A stretch of DNA of 43,013 nucleotides, from the NCBI RefSeq assembly GCF_000276605.1, contig NZ_AKJX01000137.1, forward strand, positions 1 to 43,013, given 5' to 3'. Shown here piece after piece: positions 23,597 to 31,340 of the stretch. The first letter of the stretch is position 1. The number at the start of each line of letters is the position of its first letter. This stretch comes from Acidovorax sp. CF316 (lineage in GTDB: Bacteria; Pseudomonadota; Gammaproteobacteria; Burkholderiales; Burkholderiaceae_C). The notes beneath the pieces were generated by a model. The model saw only the letters and a list, made by a program, of their open reading frames with translations, was not told the origin of the DNA and did not search any database. Made by a program: the position numbers and the translations under genes.

Positions 23597-23830
23597 TCAG
23601 CGGCCGCCGCGTCGAAACCCCAGCACCAGCACCACCGCGCCCAGCGCCATGGCGCCCACGCTCAGCCACTGGGGCACGTTGACGGACTCTTTCTCCTGCA
23701 CCTTGAGCTCCAGCGGGCCGAGCTTGGCCTGGGTGGTTTCCTTGGTGAAGCTGAAGCCGCCCGTGAAGAAGCCGGCCAGGCCGACGATGAGCAGCAGGGC
23801 CCCGATGATGCGCGTTGCGTTGTTGTTCAT
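23597..23830 (-). CDS. DUF3185-like small membrane protein
   Basis: A 77-residue protein with two hydrophobic helices: ATRIIGALLLIVGLAGFFTGG near residues 5-25 and WLSVGAMALGAVVLVLGFRRGG at the C-terminus. They are joined by a charged loop of about 25 residues (KETTQAKLGPLELKVQEKES). The size and topology match DUF3185 family proteins, small inner-membrane proteins of unknown role. GGAAA precedes the ATG at 23830 by six bases. The gene is monocistronic and followed by a strong terminator. The function is not known. Confidence 0.7.
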   Translation of the reverse strand: MNNNATRIIGALLLIVGLAGFFTGGFSFTKETTQAKLGPLELKVQEKESVNVPQWLSVGAMALGAVVLVLGFRRGGR

Positions 23831-24059
23831 GGCAGTTTCCTTGGTGGTTTGTCTTGGGATGTAGCGCGCGGTGACCAACTGTGTGCATCCCCCGCGGCTC
23901 CAATGTAGGTTCGGGTCCGTGGCGAATTCGTAGGACAGATTCGCCCCGCCCTGTGCAGCAAATTCGACAGCCAGCACCGCCCCGGCCCGCCAAAACCGCA
24001 CCGCGGGCGCTGGTAATTTGGCACTACCGCTTGTCACGGCAGGCTGCTAGATTGGCCCG

Positions 24060-24353
24060 ATGACGTTCCTGATAGGCACCCGCTCGCCGGGCCTCGCGGT
24101 ACTCTTCGCGTGCTGCGCGGCCATCTCGGCAACCACCTCCACTGCCGCCACGGATGACAACACCGTGGTGTTCACCCTGTACCGCAACAGCGCCGTCAAC
24201 GGCACCCTGCGGATGCATGTCGCCACCTTCGATGCGGCCGATGGCAAGGCCTACAACATGGCCAACTGCGGCCAGGCAGCTGACCTGTTCGAGGCCCAGC
24301 CGGGGGTGAAGACCCGCTTCTGGTGCGAACCGGGCCGCTTTCGGCAGCGGTGA
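24060..24353 (+). CDS. Small exported hypothetical protein
   Basis: A 97-residue protein with a signal-peptide-like start (RSPGLAVLFACCAAISATTS, cleavage likely after STAA). The mature part of about 65 residues (DDNTVVFTLYRNSAVNGTLRMHVATF...) ends in a Cys-containing segment with NCGQAADLF and FWCEPGRF, giving two Cys that could form a disulfide. Base composition and codon pattern fit a real gene. I do not recognise a family. It stands alone between a divergent small membrane protein gene and a DUF1841 gene. The start at 24060 gives the only signal-like N-terminus in this frame. Confidence 0.6.
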   Translation: MTFLIGTRSPGLAVLFACCAAISATTSTAATDDNTVVFTLYRNSAVNGTLRMHVATFDAADGKAYNMANCGQAADLFEAQPGVKTRFWCEPGRFRQR

Positions 24354-24433
24354 CCGGGGGCAGGCTCGCCACCCGCCCACATACCCCCGCACCCCACCCC
24401 GGCACGCCGTGCGTGCTACGCTGCGGCCCCATC

Positions 24434-24868
24434 ATGTTCAACCCGTCCCAAGCCGACGTGCGCCGCTTCCTCTGCGGCGTGCACGCCAAGTCCCAGACCG
24501 GCGCCCCCATGGAGGCCATCGAGACGCTGGCCAGCCTGTGGATCGCCGAGCACCCCGAGTACCACGCCGATTTCTCCGATGCCGAGGCCGCCGTGGCCCG
24601 CAACTACGACGAGAAGCCGGACCGCACCAACCCGTTTTTGCACCTGTCGATGCACCTGTCGATCAGCGAGCAGTGCAGCATCGACCAGCCGCGCGGCATC
24701 CGCCAGGCGGTGGAGCTGCTAGCCAAGCGCCTGGATTCGCTGCACGACGCGCACCACGCCACCATGGAGTGCCTGGGCCAGATGCTGTGGGAGAGCCAGC
24801 GCTCGGGCCGCCCGCCCGATGGCGATGCCTACATTGCCGCCGTGCAAAGGCGCGCCACGCGCGACTGA
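24434..24868 (+). CDS. DUF1841 family protein
   Basis: A protein of about 144 residues starting MFNPSQADVRRFLC, the characteristic N-terminus of DUF1841 (MF(N/D)PSR..VR.FF). Further hallmarks are HPEYHADF near residue 37, then NPFLHLSMHLSISEQCSIDQPRGIR and the C-terminal ECLGQMLWESQRSGRPPDG. These cytosolic proteins are common in beta- and gammaproteobacteria and have no known function; the conserved His and Glu residues suggest a metal or ligand site. I start at ATG 24434 because the upstream extension has no family similarity. A strong bidirectional terminator follows. Confidence 0.88.
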   Translation: MFNPSQADVRRFLCGVHAKSQTGAPMEAIETLASLWIAEHPEYHADFSDAEAAVARNYDEKPDRTNPFLHLSMHLSISEQCSIDQPRGIRQAVELLAKRLDSLHDAHHATMECLGQMLWESQRSGRPPDGDAYIAAVQRRATRD

Positions 24869-24890
24869 TCGGTTTCACCGCCCCAAAGAA

Positions 24891-24916
24891 AAAGCCCGCA
24901 ACTGCGGGCTTTTGTC
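24891..24916 (+). terminator. Bidirectional rho-independent terminator
   Basis: AAAGCCCGC (24891-24899) pairs perfectly with GCGGGCTTT (24904-24912) around a four-base loop, and is flanked by AAAGAAAAA on the left and TTTTG on the right. It sits between the convergent DUF1841 and cytochrome c4 genes and can serve both. Confidence 0.88.
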
Positions 24917-24934
24917 TTTTGGGAGCTGCTTGGC

Positions 24935-25600
24935 TCAGCGGAAGCGCGATTGCGGCACCACGTGCATGTCACCTTCCAGGCTGCCAAGGTAGTTGGCCAG
25001 GGCCTTCAGCTCGGCATTGGTGAACTGCTTGGCCACGCCGGCCATGATGGCGTTGCTGCGGCCCAGGTTGGGGTTCTTCTCGGCCTTGTACGACTTGAGC
25101 GCCACGAACAGGTAGTCCGCGTGCTGGCCCGCGATGTGGGGGTACGAGGGGTCGATGGGCTTGGCGAAGTTGTCGCCGTGGCAGGACACGCAGGCGCCCT
25201 TCTTGAGCAGCTCTGCCACCTGCACGCTGGGTTCGCGCTTGGGCTTGGCCGGCAACTCGGCGGCGCCGGCCTTGCCGTGCTGCGAATAGTAGGCGGAGAC
25301 GTCGGCGATGTCCTGGTCGGTCAGCGAGTCGGCAATGCCGCGCATGGTGGGGTGCTTGCGGTCGCCCTTGCGGTAGGCGTCCAGTGCGGAGGAGATGTAC
25401 GCACCGCTCTGGCCCGAGATCATGGGCACCTTGTGGATCTCGGGAAAGCTGGCTTGGTAGCCCACAATGCCATGGCAGCCGATGCACATGGCGATCTTCT
25501 TTTCCCCCGCCTTGACATCGCCCTTGACTTCCTGAGCGTGAGAGAAGGCCGTCACGGAAGCGACAGCCAGGGCAAATATCGTGGTCAACGTCTTGTTCAT
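24935..25600 (-). CDS. Cytochrome c4 (dihaem c-type cytochrome)
   Basis: A 221-residue exported dihaem protein. The signal peptide is MNKTLTTIFALAVASVTAFS, cleaved near HAQ/EV. Two haem motifs are present: CIGCH (C39, C42, H43) and CVSCH (C137, C140, H141). Each lies in a domain of about 100 residues with a late Met as the likely sixth ligand (HPTMRGIAD and NAIMAGVAKQF). The tandem design and the SGQSGAYISSALDAYRKGDRKHPTM text are those of cytochrome c4, a periplasmic electron carrier to terminal oxidases. I start at ATG 25600; the longer frame upstream lacks signal features. It is divergent from the MoxR operon. Confidence 0.92.
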   Translation of the reverse strand: MNKTLTTIFALAVASVTAFSHAQEVKGDVKAGEKKIAMCIGCHGIVGYQASFPEIHKVPMISGQSGAYISSALDAYRKGDRKHPTMRGIADSLTDQDIADVSAYYSQHGKAGAAELPAKPKREPSVQVAELLKKGACVSCHGDNFAKPIDPSYPHIAGQHADYLFVALKSYKAEKNPNLGRSNAIMAGVAKQFTNAELKALANYLGSLEGDMHVVPQSRFR

Positions 25601-25709
25601 TTTGCGCGCACAATCTCGTGGAAGTTCAGCCCGAGGGCTCTGCTTAACCGGCCAATTATAGCCAGCGCCTGTCAAGCCCATTCATCAACGATCCGGTGTT
25701 TTCCCTGCC

Positions 25710-26564
25710 ATGAAATTCCAAGGTTCCCAGAATTACGTTGCGACCCAAGACCTGATGCTGGCCGTGAACGCCGCCATCACCCTGCAACGCCCGCTGCTCA
25801 TCAAGGGCGAGCCGGGCACCGGCAAGACCATGCTGGCCGAGGAAGTGGCCCAGGCGCTGGACATGCCGTTGCTGCAATGGCACATCAAGTCCACCACCAA
25901 GGCGCAGCAGGGCCTGTACGAATACGACGCCGTGAGCCGCCTGCGCGACAGCCAGCTCAACGACGGAGACAGCAGCGAGCGCGTGAAGGACATCCGCAAC
26001 TACATCATCCAGGGCGTGCTGTGGCAGGCCTTCACCGCAGACCGCCCTGTGGCGCTGCTGATCGACGAGATCGACAAGGCCGACATCGAGTTCCCGAACG
26101 ACCTGCTGCGCGAAATCGACCGCATGGAGTTCTACTGCTACGAAACCCGCGAGCTGATCCGCGCCAAGCACCGCCCGCTGGTGTTCATCACCTCCAACAA
26201 CGAGAAGGAACTGCCCGACGCCTTCTTGCGCCGCTGCTTCTTCCACTTCATCAAGTTCCCTGAAGCCGACACCATGCGCCAGATCATCGGCGTGCACTTC
26301 CCCACGCTCAAGGCCGACCTGCTCAGCGTGGCGATGAAGACCTTCTACGACGTGCGCAACCTGCCGGGCCTGAAAAAGAAGCCCTCCACCAGCGAACTGC
26401 TCGACTGGCTCAAGCTGCTGGTGGCCGAAGACATCCCGCTCTCGGCCCTGCAAAGCGCCGACAACAAGGTGGCCGTGCCCCCGCTGGTGGGCGCGCTGCT
26501 CAAGAACGAGCAGGACGTGAGCCTGTTCGAAAAACTCGTCTTCATGAACCAGCGTAACCGCTGA
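25710..26564 (+). CDS. MoxR family AAA+ ATPase
   Basis: A 284-residue AAA+ protein. Walker A is GEPGTGKT (33-40), Walker B is VALLIDEIDKAD (114-125), sensor 1 is ITSNNEK (160-166), and the Arg-finger region is FLRRCFFHF (172-180). It belongs to the MoxR/CoxD-type group that remodels or activates partner enzymes together with a VWA-domain protein. The gene opens a four-gene operon (ATPase, small membrane protein, GNAT, VWA) with gaps or overlaps of 10, -4 and 31 bases. The likely partner is the CoxE-like VWA protein at 27499. No CO dehydrogenase or nitric-oxide reductase genes are nearby, so the client is unknown. Confidence 0.92.
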   Translation: MKFQGSQNYVATQDLMLAVNAAITLQRPLLIKGEPGTGKTMLAEEVAQALDMPLLQWHIKSTTKAQQGLYEYDAVSRLRDSQLNDGDSSERVKDIRNYIIQGVLWQAFTADRPVALLIDEIDKADIEFPNDLLREIDRMEFYCYETRELIRAKHRPLVFITSNNEKELPDAFLRRCFFHFIKFPEADTMRQIIGVHFPTLKADLLSVAMKTFYDVRNLPGLKKKPSTSELLDWLKLLVAEDIPLSALQSADNKVAVPPLVGALLKNEQDVSLFEKLVFMNQRNR

Positions 26565-26574
26565 TCGGACCGCC

Positions 26575-26868
26575 ATGACGCAGCCAACCCCGACGCCCCC
26601 CTCGCTGCTCGACGGTGTGGCCGACGCCATCGGCTTTGTCGGCGGTGCGCTGGCCGGCTTCTGGTTGGGCCAGCTCGCGGGCTTCGACATCTTTGCGCCG
26701 GGCTACGGCACCAAGGCCCTGCTCGGCATTGCCCTGGTGGGCCTGGGCGGCGGTCTGGGCCTGCACGCGGCACGGCGCTGGCAGCAGCAACGCCGCCAGA
26801 AGCTGCTGCAGGCCGAGCAACAACAGCAGCCGCAGCCACAACCTTCCCCCAAGAAGAAGAACAAATGA
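26575..26868 (+). CDS. Small membrane protein in the MoxR operon
   Basis: A 97-residue protein with two hydrophobic segments: LLDGVADAIGFVGGALAGFWLG (about 11-32) and ALLGIALVGLGGGLGLHAARRW (about 48-69). The tail is strongly charged and Gln-rich (QQQRRQKLLQAEQQQQPQPQ, then PSPKKKNK). It starts ten bases after moxR, and its stop overlaps the next gene's ATG (ATGA at 26865), so it is translationally coupled. No family is recognised. The glycine-rich helices and polar tail suggest a small inner-membrane protein, perhaps an anchor for the complex, which is speculative. Confidence 0.75.
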   Translation: MTQPTPTPPSLLDGVADAIGFVGGALAGFWLGQLAGFDIFAPGYGTKALLGIALVGLGGGLGLHAARRWQQQRRQKLLQAEQQQQPQPQPSPKKKNK

Positions 26869-27467
26869 GCCCCATGCCCTCCTTCGTGCAACCCGTCACC
26901 CTGCGCGACCGTGGCCTGCGCCTGGAGCCCCTGGCCCTGGAGCATGAAGCCGGCCTGCAGGCCGCCGCGGCCGACGGTGAGCTGTGGACGCTGCGCGTGA
27001 CCTCGGTGCCCGAGCCCCAGGACACCCGCGCCTACATCGAGACGGCGCTTGCCACGCGCGACCGCTTTGCGTTTGCCGTGATCGACGAGGCCACGGGCAC
27101 CGTGCTGGGCACCAGCAGCTACCACGACATACTGCCGGCGGTGAAGCGCGTGGAGATCGGCTACACCTGGTACCGCCAGAGCGTGCAGCGCAGCCATGTG
27201 AACACCACCTGCAAGCTCCTGCTGCTGGGCCATGCCTTCGACACCCTGGGCTGCAACGTGGTGGGCTGGCGCACCGACAACTACAACTTCGCATCGCAGC
27301 GCGCCATCGAGCGCCTGGGCGCGCACAAGGACGGCGTGCTGCGCGGCCACGCCATGCGCCGCGACGGCACCATCCGCGACACCGTGATGTACAGCATGCG
27401 CGCCGGCGAATGGCCCGAGGCGCGCGCCCAGCTGCAGTACCTGCGCGCGCGCCGCGAGACGGCCTGA
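26865..27467 (+). CDS. GNAT family N-acetyltransferase (RimJ/RimL-like)
   Basis: A 200-residue GNAT protein. It has the RimJ/RimL-type opening VTLRDRGLRLEPLALEHEAGLQ, the fold's strand pair with FAVIDEATGTVLGTSSYHDI, then the acetyl-CoA-binding region RVEIGYTWYRQSVQRSHVNTTCKLLLLGHAF and the C-terminal NYNFASQRAIERLGA motif seen in RimJ-like enzymes. Such enzymes acetylate ribosomal proteins or other N-termini or amines. The start may be ATG 26865 (overlapping the previous stop) or ATG 26874. Its place inside a MoxR-VWA operon is notable, because the GNAT might modify a component of that complex. That role is inference. Confidence 0.88.
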   Translation: MSPMPSFVQPVTLRDRGLRLEPLALEHEAGLQAAAADGELWTLRVTSVPEPQDTRAYIETALATRDRFAFAVIDEATGTVLGTSSYHDILPAVKRVEIGYTWYRQSVQRSHVNTTCKLLLLGHAFDTLGCNVVGWRTDNYNFASQRAIERLGAHKDGVLRGHAMRRDGTIRDTVMYSMRAGEWPEARAQLQYLRARRETA

Positions 27468-27498
27468 AGAACCAAGCCAAGCCCGAGGAGGCTCCCCC

Positions 27499-28686
27499 AT
27501 GCTCATCGATTTTTTCTACACCCTGCGCGCGGCCAAGCTGCCCGTGTCGGTCAAGGAATACCTGACCCTGCTCGAAGCGCTGGATGCCGGCGTGGTGGGC
27601 CCCCGCTCCGACGACGCGTGGAGCCTGGACGACTTCTACAACCTCTCGCGCCTGACTCTGGTCAAGGACGAGAAGCACTACGACAAGTTCGACCGGGCCT
27701 TCGGCGCCTACTTCAAGGGCGTGGAGATGCTGGCCGACTTCACCAAGGAAGTGCCCGCCGACTGGCTGCGCAAGATCCTGGAGAACGAGCTGACGCCCGA
27801 GCAAAAGGCCGCCATCGAGAAGATGGGCTGGGACGAGCTGATGGAGACGCTGAAAAAGCGCCTCGAAGAGCAGAAGGAACGCCACGAGGGCGGCAACAAG
27901 TGGATCGGCACCGGCGGCACCAGCCCCTTTGGCCACGGCGGCTACAACCCCCAGGGCGTGCGCATTGGCGGCGCCGGCAAGAACAAGAGCGCCGTGAAGG
28001 TGTGGGAGCAGCGCGCCTACAAAGACTACGACGACCAGCAGGAGCTGGGCACGCGCAACATCAAGGTGGCCCTGCGCCGCCTGCGCAAGTTTGCGCGCGA
28101 GGGCAACGAGCTGGAGCTGGACCTGCCCGACACCATACGCAGCACCGCCGCCAACGCCGGCTACCTGGACATCAAGATGGTGCCCGAGCGCCACAACAAC
28201 GTGAAGGTGCTGCTGCTCATGGACGTGGGCGGCACCATGGACGAACACATCCAGCGCGTGGAAGAACTCTTCAGCGCCGTGAAGGGCGAGTTCAAGCACT
28301 TGGAGTTCTATTACTTCCACAACTGCGTCTACGACTTCATGTGGAAGAACAACCGCCGCCGCTTTGCCGAGAAGTTCCCCACCTGGGACATCATCCGCAA
28401 GTACAACAAGGACTACAAGCTGATCTTCGTGGGCGACGCCACCATGAGCCCCTACGAGATCCTGCAGCCCGGCGGCAGCGTGGAATACAACAACGAAGAA
28501 CCCGGCGCCGAGTGGATCCAGCGCCTGACCCACGCCTTCCCCAAGTTCGCCTGGATCAACCCCGAGCCCCAGGGCGTATGGCAGTACCGCCAGAGCATCA
28601 GCATCATCCAGCAGCTCATCGGCAATCGCATGTACCCGCTGTCGCTCAAGGGGTTGGAAGAGACGATGCGGTTGTTGTCGAAGTGA
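27499..28686 (+). CDS. CoxE-like VWA domain-containing protein
   Basis: A 395-residue protein with the layout of MoxR-partner VWA proteins. The N-terminal helical region begins MLIDFFYTLRAAKLPVSVKE. A charged linker near 110-165 includes GGNKWIGTGGTSPFGHGGYN, and the VWA domain covers about 230-395. The MIDAS line reads LLMDVGGTMD (D242, G244, T246), where the canonical form is D-x-S-x-S; a Gly replaces the first Ser, a Thr the second. The rest of the domain (YYFHNCVYDFMWK and IFVGDATMSPYE) is intact. GAGGAG seven bases before the ATG is a strong ribosome site. It probably works with the MoxR ATPase at 25710. Confidence 0.9.
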   Translation: MLIDFFYTLRAAKLPVSVKEYLTLLEALDAGVVGPRSDDAWSLDDFYNLSRLTLVKDEKHYDKFDRAFGAYFKGVEMLADFTKEVPADWLRKILENELTPEQKAAIEKMGWDELMETLKKRLEEQKERHEGGNKWIGTGGTSPFGHGGYNPQGVRIGGAGKNKSAVKVWEQRAYKDYDDQQELGTRNIKVALRRLRKFAREGNELELDLPDTIRSTAANAGYLDIKMVPERHNNVKVLLLMDVGGTMDEHIQRVEELFSAVKGEFKHLEFYYFHNCVYDFMWKNNRRRFAEKFPTWDIIRKYNKDYKLIFVGDATMSPYEILQPGGSVEYNNEEPGAEWIQRLTHAFPKFAWINPEPQGVWQYRQSISIIQQLIGNRMYPLSLKGLEETMRLLSK

Positions 28687-28735
28687 GGGGTGGGGCACGA
28701 ATCCTTCGTCGGCCAAGGCAAGAGAACGACTCCCG

Positions 28736-29011
28736 ATGGGCAGCAGTTCAATCAACATCCAGCTGTCGCATGACGAAGCGCTGGTCCTGCTCGAGTTCTT
28801 CGGCAGGTTCGAGGGTGGTGGGGAATTTCGCTTGCACCACAATGCCGAGTTCGTGGCATTTGCCAGCGTGTCTGCGCAACTGGACAAGGCGCTGGTCTCG
28901 CCTTTTCAAGAAGCCTATGCACAGCAAGTCGAAGCCGCACGACAACGGCTGGCGGGTGGCTACGAGGGCAATGCACCGTGCGTGGAGCCTGCGAAGTTCG
29001 GACCACTCTAG
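28736..29011 (+). CDS. Small conserved-looking hypothetical protein
   Basis: A 91-residue soluble acidic protein: an alternating beta-like start (SINIQLSHDEALVLLEFFGRF), a central HHNAEFVAFASVSAQLDKALV stretch, and a C-terminal helix (PFQEAYAQQVEAARQRLAGG). Codon use is normal for the genome. I do not recognise a family. Its pattern (a short hydrophobic strand with a helix and an acidic surface) resembles small immunity- or regulator-type proteins, but this is not diagnostic. It follows the VWA gene by about 50 bases on the same strand and could be a distal member of that transcript. Confidence 0.55.
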   Translation: MGSSSINIQLSHDEALVLLEFFGRFEGGGEFRLHHNAEFVAFASVSAQLDKALVSPFQEAYAQQVEAARQRLAGGYEGNAPCVEPAKFGPL

Positions 29012-29073
29012 TCGCGTTACCGGGGAATGGGCAGGCCCCGCTCGTCGGCGCAAGGCCCTTGCTTGCTTGATTG

Positions 29074-30408
29074 CTACCCGCGCCGGCTAGCGAGCAGGTC
29101 GGCCGGCGTTCTGCCCGCCACGTTGGTGGCGCTGTCGTCGGCGCCGTGCTGGCGCAGCAGGGCCATGACCTGGGCGTTGTCGTCCAGCGCAAACCACAGC
29201 GGACCCCCTTCGGACACCCAGGTCTGGCCGCTGCAGTAGTGCAGGGCCGTGTTGCCGTACACGTCCACTGCGTGCACATCGGCCCCGACGGCCAGCAGGT
29301 ACTGCACCACCGCCAGGTCGTCCGTCAGCGCGGCGGCCATCAGGGGCGTGGCCATGCGGCGCACGCTGCCCAGCGATTCATGGATGCCGCCAGCAGCGCG
29401 GGCGTTCACGTCGCAGCCCAGGTCTTGCACCAGGTAGCGCACCATCTCCAGCTTGGTCGGCATGGCGCTGTGGGCCGCGCAGGCCTGCAGCAGCAGCCCA
29501 GGGCCCACCAGATGGGCATGGCCCTGGGCCATCTTGCGCACCATGTCCACCGACAGGCTGCGCACGGAGCCCTGCAGCGCACCCGCGTTGACGGTTGCAC
29601 CGTTTGCCAGCAGCAGGTCCACAAAATCCACGCTGCCAGACTCGGCGGCCAGGCCCAGCGCGTCGGTGCCATCCCGGTTGCTCGCGGCCAGGTCCGGCTG
29701 GCGCTGCAGCACGGTCTGCAGGTTGTGCGCCTGCACCGCCAGCTCTGCGGCGGCACTGGCCTTGGCCTCGCGGTCGTCTTCGTCTTCGTCGTCGTCCTCT
29801 TCTTCCATCTGCGCATCGGCATGCTGCGCAATGGCCCAGCGGTAGCGTGTGCACGTCGCCAGCAAGGGCGTGTTGCCGTTGTAGTCCCGAAAGTCCACCC
29901 GGCCCTCGCTGGCGATGAGGACATCGAGCTCGGCCAGGGTGATCTTCTCGTCCCTCATCCCGCCGATGAAGTCGTCGACCGCTTCGCTGGCGTGGTGGTG
30001 CTCGTCGCCATCCCCATCGTCGTCACCATCCTCCCCATCGGCGCACACTTCACGGAGCATGGCCTTGGTCCCGGGGGCCATGGAGCCTGGGTTCTCTTCG
30101 CGCGCCAGGTCTTCGATGAAATCCCAGTAGTACGCCGACAGGTCGACCGATTCGCCGCCCTCGAAAGGCACCAGCAGCAGGTCGCCGCCATCCACATCGC
30201 ACTGCATGCCCAGCAGCTCGAACGCCCGCGCTAGATAGCGCGTGCGGGCGAACTCCTCGGGGTTCTGCAGGTAGTCGGCAACCACCATGTGCTTGGGGCA
30301 CCCGCGCTGCAGGGCCTGTAAGGCGGCCGCCTGGTCGGCCTGGCGGATGCGGAAGGTGCCGGGTGGGATGAATGAAGAAGAAGCTGAAGTAGTAGTTGCG
30401 TCTTGCAT
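29074..30408 (-). CDS. Ankyrin-repeat protein with an acidic linker
   Basis: A 444-residue cytosolic protein. Residues 1-125 form an N-terminal region (FRIRQADQAAALQALQRGCP..., LLLVPFEGGESVDLSAYYWD). Two strongly acidic stretches follow (DGEDGDDDGDGDEHHH near 125-140 and EEEDDDEDEDDRE near 205-215). The C-terminal half contains ankyrin-type repeats: DYNGNTPLLATCTRY, GTDALGLAAESGSVDFVDLLLANGA, MATPLMAAALTDDLAVVQYLLAVGADVHA and GNTALHYCSGQ...LLRQHGADD. The GxTxLHxA consensus is clear in the last repeats. Such proteins mediate protein-protein contacts. I start at ATG 30408, where the frame first looks coding; no strong ribosome site is visible. Confidence 0.82.
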   Translation of the reverse strand: MQDATTTSASSSFIPPGTFRIRQADQAAALQALQRGCPKHMVVADYLQNPEEFARTRYLARAFELLGMQCDVDGGDLLLVPFEGGESVDLSAYYWDFIEDLAREENPGSMAPGTKAMLREVCADGEDGDDDGDGDEHHHASEAVDDFIGGMRDEKITLAELDVLIASEGRVDFRDYNGNTPLLATCTRYRWAIAQHADAQMEEEDDDEDEDDREAKASAAAELAVQAHNLQTVLQRQPDLAASNRDGTDALGLAAESGSVDFVDLLLANGATVNAGALQGSVRSLSVDMVRKMAQGHAHLVGPGLLLQACAAHSAMPTKLEMVRYLVQDLGCDVNARAAGGIHESLGSVRRMATPLMAAALTDDLAVVQYLLAVGADVHAVDVYGNTALHYCSGQTWVSEGGPLWFALDDNAQVMALLRQHGADDSATNVAGRTPADLLASRRG

Positions 30409-30714
30409 GAAGTGTGTGGGTCTGTAGCTGTGTCTGTTGCCATGGCGGGTGGCAGCGCCCGCGGCGCATCTGCGGTGGCTGCTGCGCAGTGGCGCACCGG
30501 CCTCACGCCGTGTGGCCGGGCCCCGGTGGGGTGCCATGGCACGATGATAGGTGGCGCCTGTCGCGCCGCACTGGACGAATTGTCCAGCGGCGCGTGCCAA
30601 TGGGTCGCCTGCAACCGGGTAAGCAGCGTGGCCGCAGGATTGTTCGGATGCGAGCGGGCCGGGCTTACCGATTGGCCTTTGAATGCGCCATGCCCCTCAG
30701 CTCCTGCGCGCTGC
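30409..30714. other. Intergenic region with a strong hairpin
   Basis: Between the ankyrin gene's start and the DUF4279 gene's stop (both minus strand) I see no convincing coding frame. It contains one long dyad at 30562-30594: CGCGCCG (30562-30568) pairs with CGGCGCG (30588-30594), then a two-base bulge, then CTGGAC (30571-30576) with GTCCAG (30582-30587) around a GAATT loop. No T-run follows on either strand, so it is not a standard terminator. It may be an operator or a leader element of the ankyrin gene. Confidence 0.6.
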
Positions 30715-31200
30715 CTACACGCACGTGAAGTTGAAGGAAACCCCCAGCTTCAACTCCCGAAGAAGGTGCAGCGAATCGCTCTCCACCGTGAGGTACGGGT
30801 ACGGGCTTTCGGAGAAGCACCCAAGAACCAGCTCGGCACTGGATGACAGGGCGATGAGCTGTCGAAAATAGTCCTGGTGCGGAGCGATGGTCTGCCATAG
30901 CCATTGCAGGTGTGCGTCCAGCGAGGCCACGCCGCCCAAAGGCGAGTTCAGGAGCCACAGATCCTCTTGCCATCGCTTTCCGGCGAACCGTGGTTCCCCC
31001 TTGCGGACAGCATGTGTGGGCTCGATGCCCGTGCGCAGCTGCATGGCGTCGTGTTGCTCGCCGATGCCGGCAATGCGCAGCGATGCATCGAAGCGGTAGA
31101 GGCGGGGTGTGCCCCGGTAAGCGGGGTCGGCAAGAATTTTGTCCCGGCGCCGCACGCCGCGTTCCGCGCGCCGCCGGACCTTAGTGGAGATACGGGCCAT
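30715..31200 (-). CDS. DUF4279 domain-containing protein
   Basis: A 161-residue protein. The C-terminal part has the DUF4279 pattern: YRFDASLRIAGIGEQHDAMQ, GIEPTHAVRKGEPRF, then WLLNSPLGGVASLDAHLQWLWQTIAPH, a middle Ser-rich strand (LSSSAELVLGCFSE) and the final SDSLHLLRELKLGVSFNFT. The N-terminus (MARISTKVRRRAERGVRRRD) is strongly basic. I chose ATG 31200 over 31230 because AAGGAAG lies seven bases upstream. DUF4279 proteins are of unknown function and are often found as single accessory genes. The neighbouring ankyrin gene and other orphan genes suggest an accessory region. Confidence 0.82.
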   Translation of the reverse strand: MARISTKVRRRAERGVRRRDKILADPAYRGTPRLYRFDASLRIAGIGEQHDAMQLRTGIEPTHAVRKGEPRFAGKRWQEDLWLLNSPLGGVASLDAHLQWLWQTIAPHQDYFRQLIALSSSAELVLGCFSESPYPYLTVESDSLHLLRELKLGVSFNFTCV

Positions 31201-31340
31201 CTGCTTCCTTGTGACTTGGGTATGGTGCACGGCCCCCCTTGGGGCTGTGACGCCAGGGGGCCACTCTGATTGGCAAAAACCACTGTCATGCCAGCCTGCT
31301 ACAACCGCAGGCTCACACCATTTTGACGAAGGAAAAGCCC

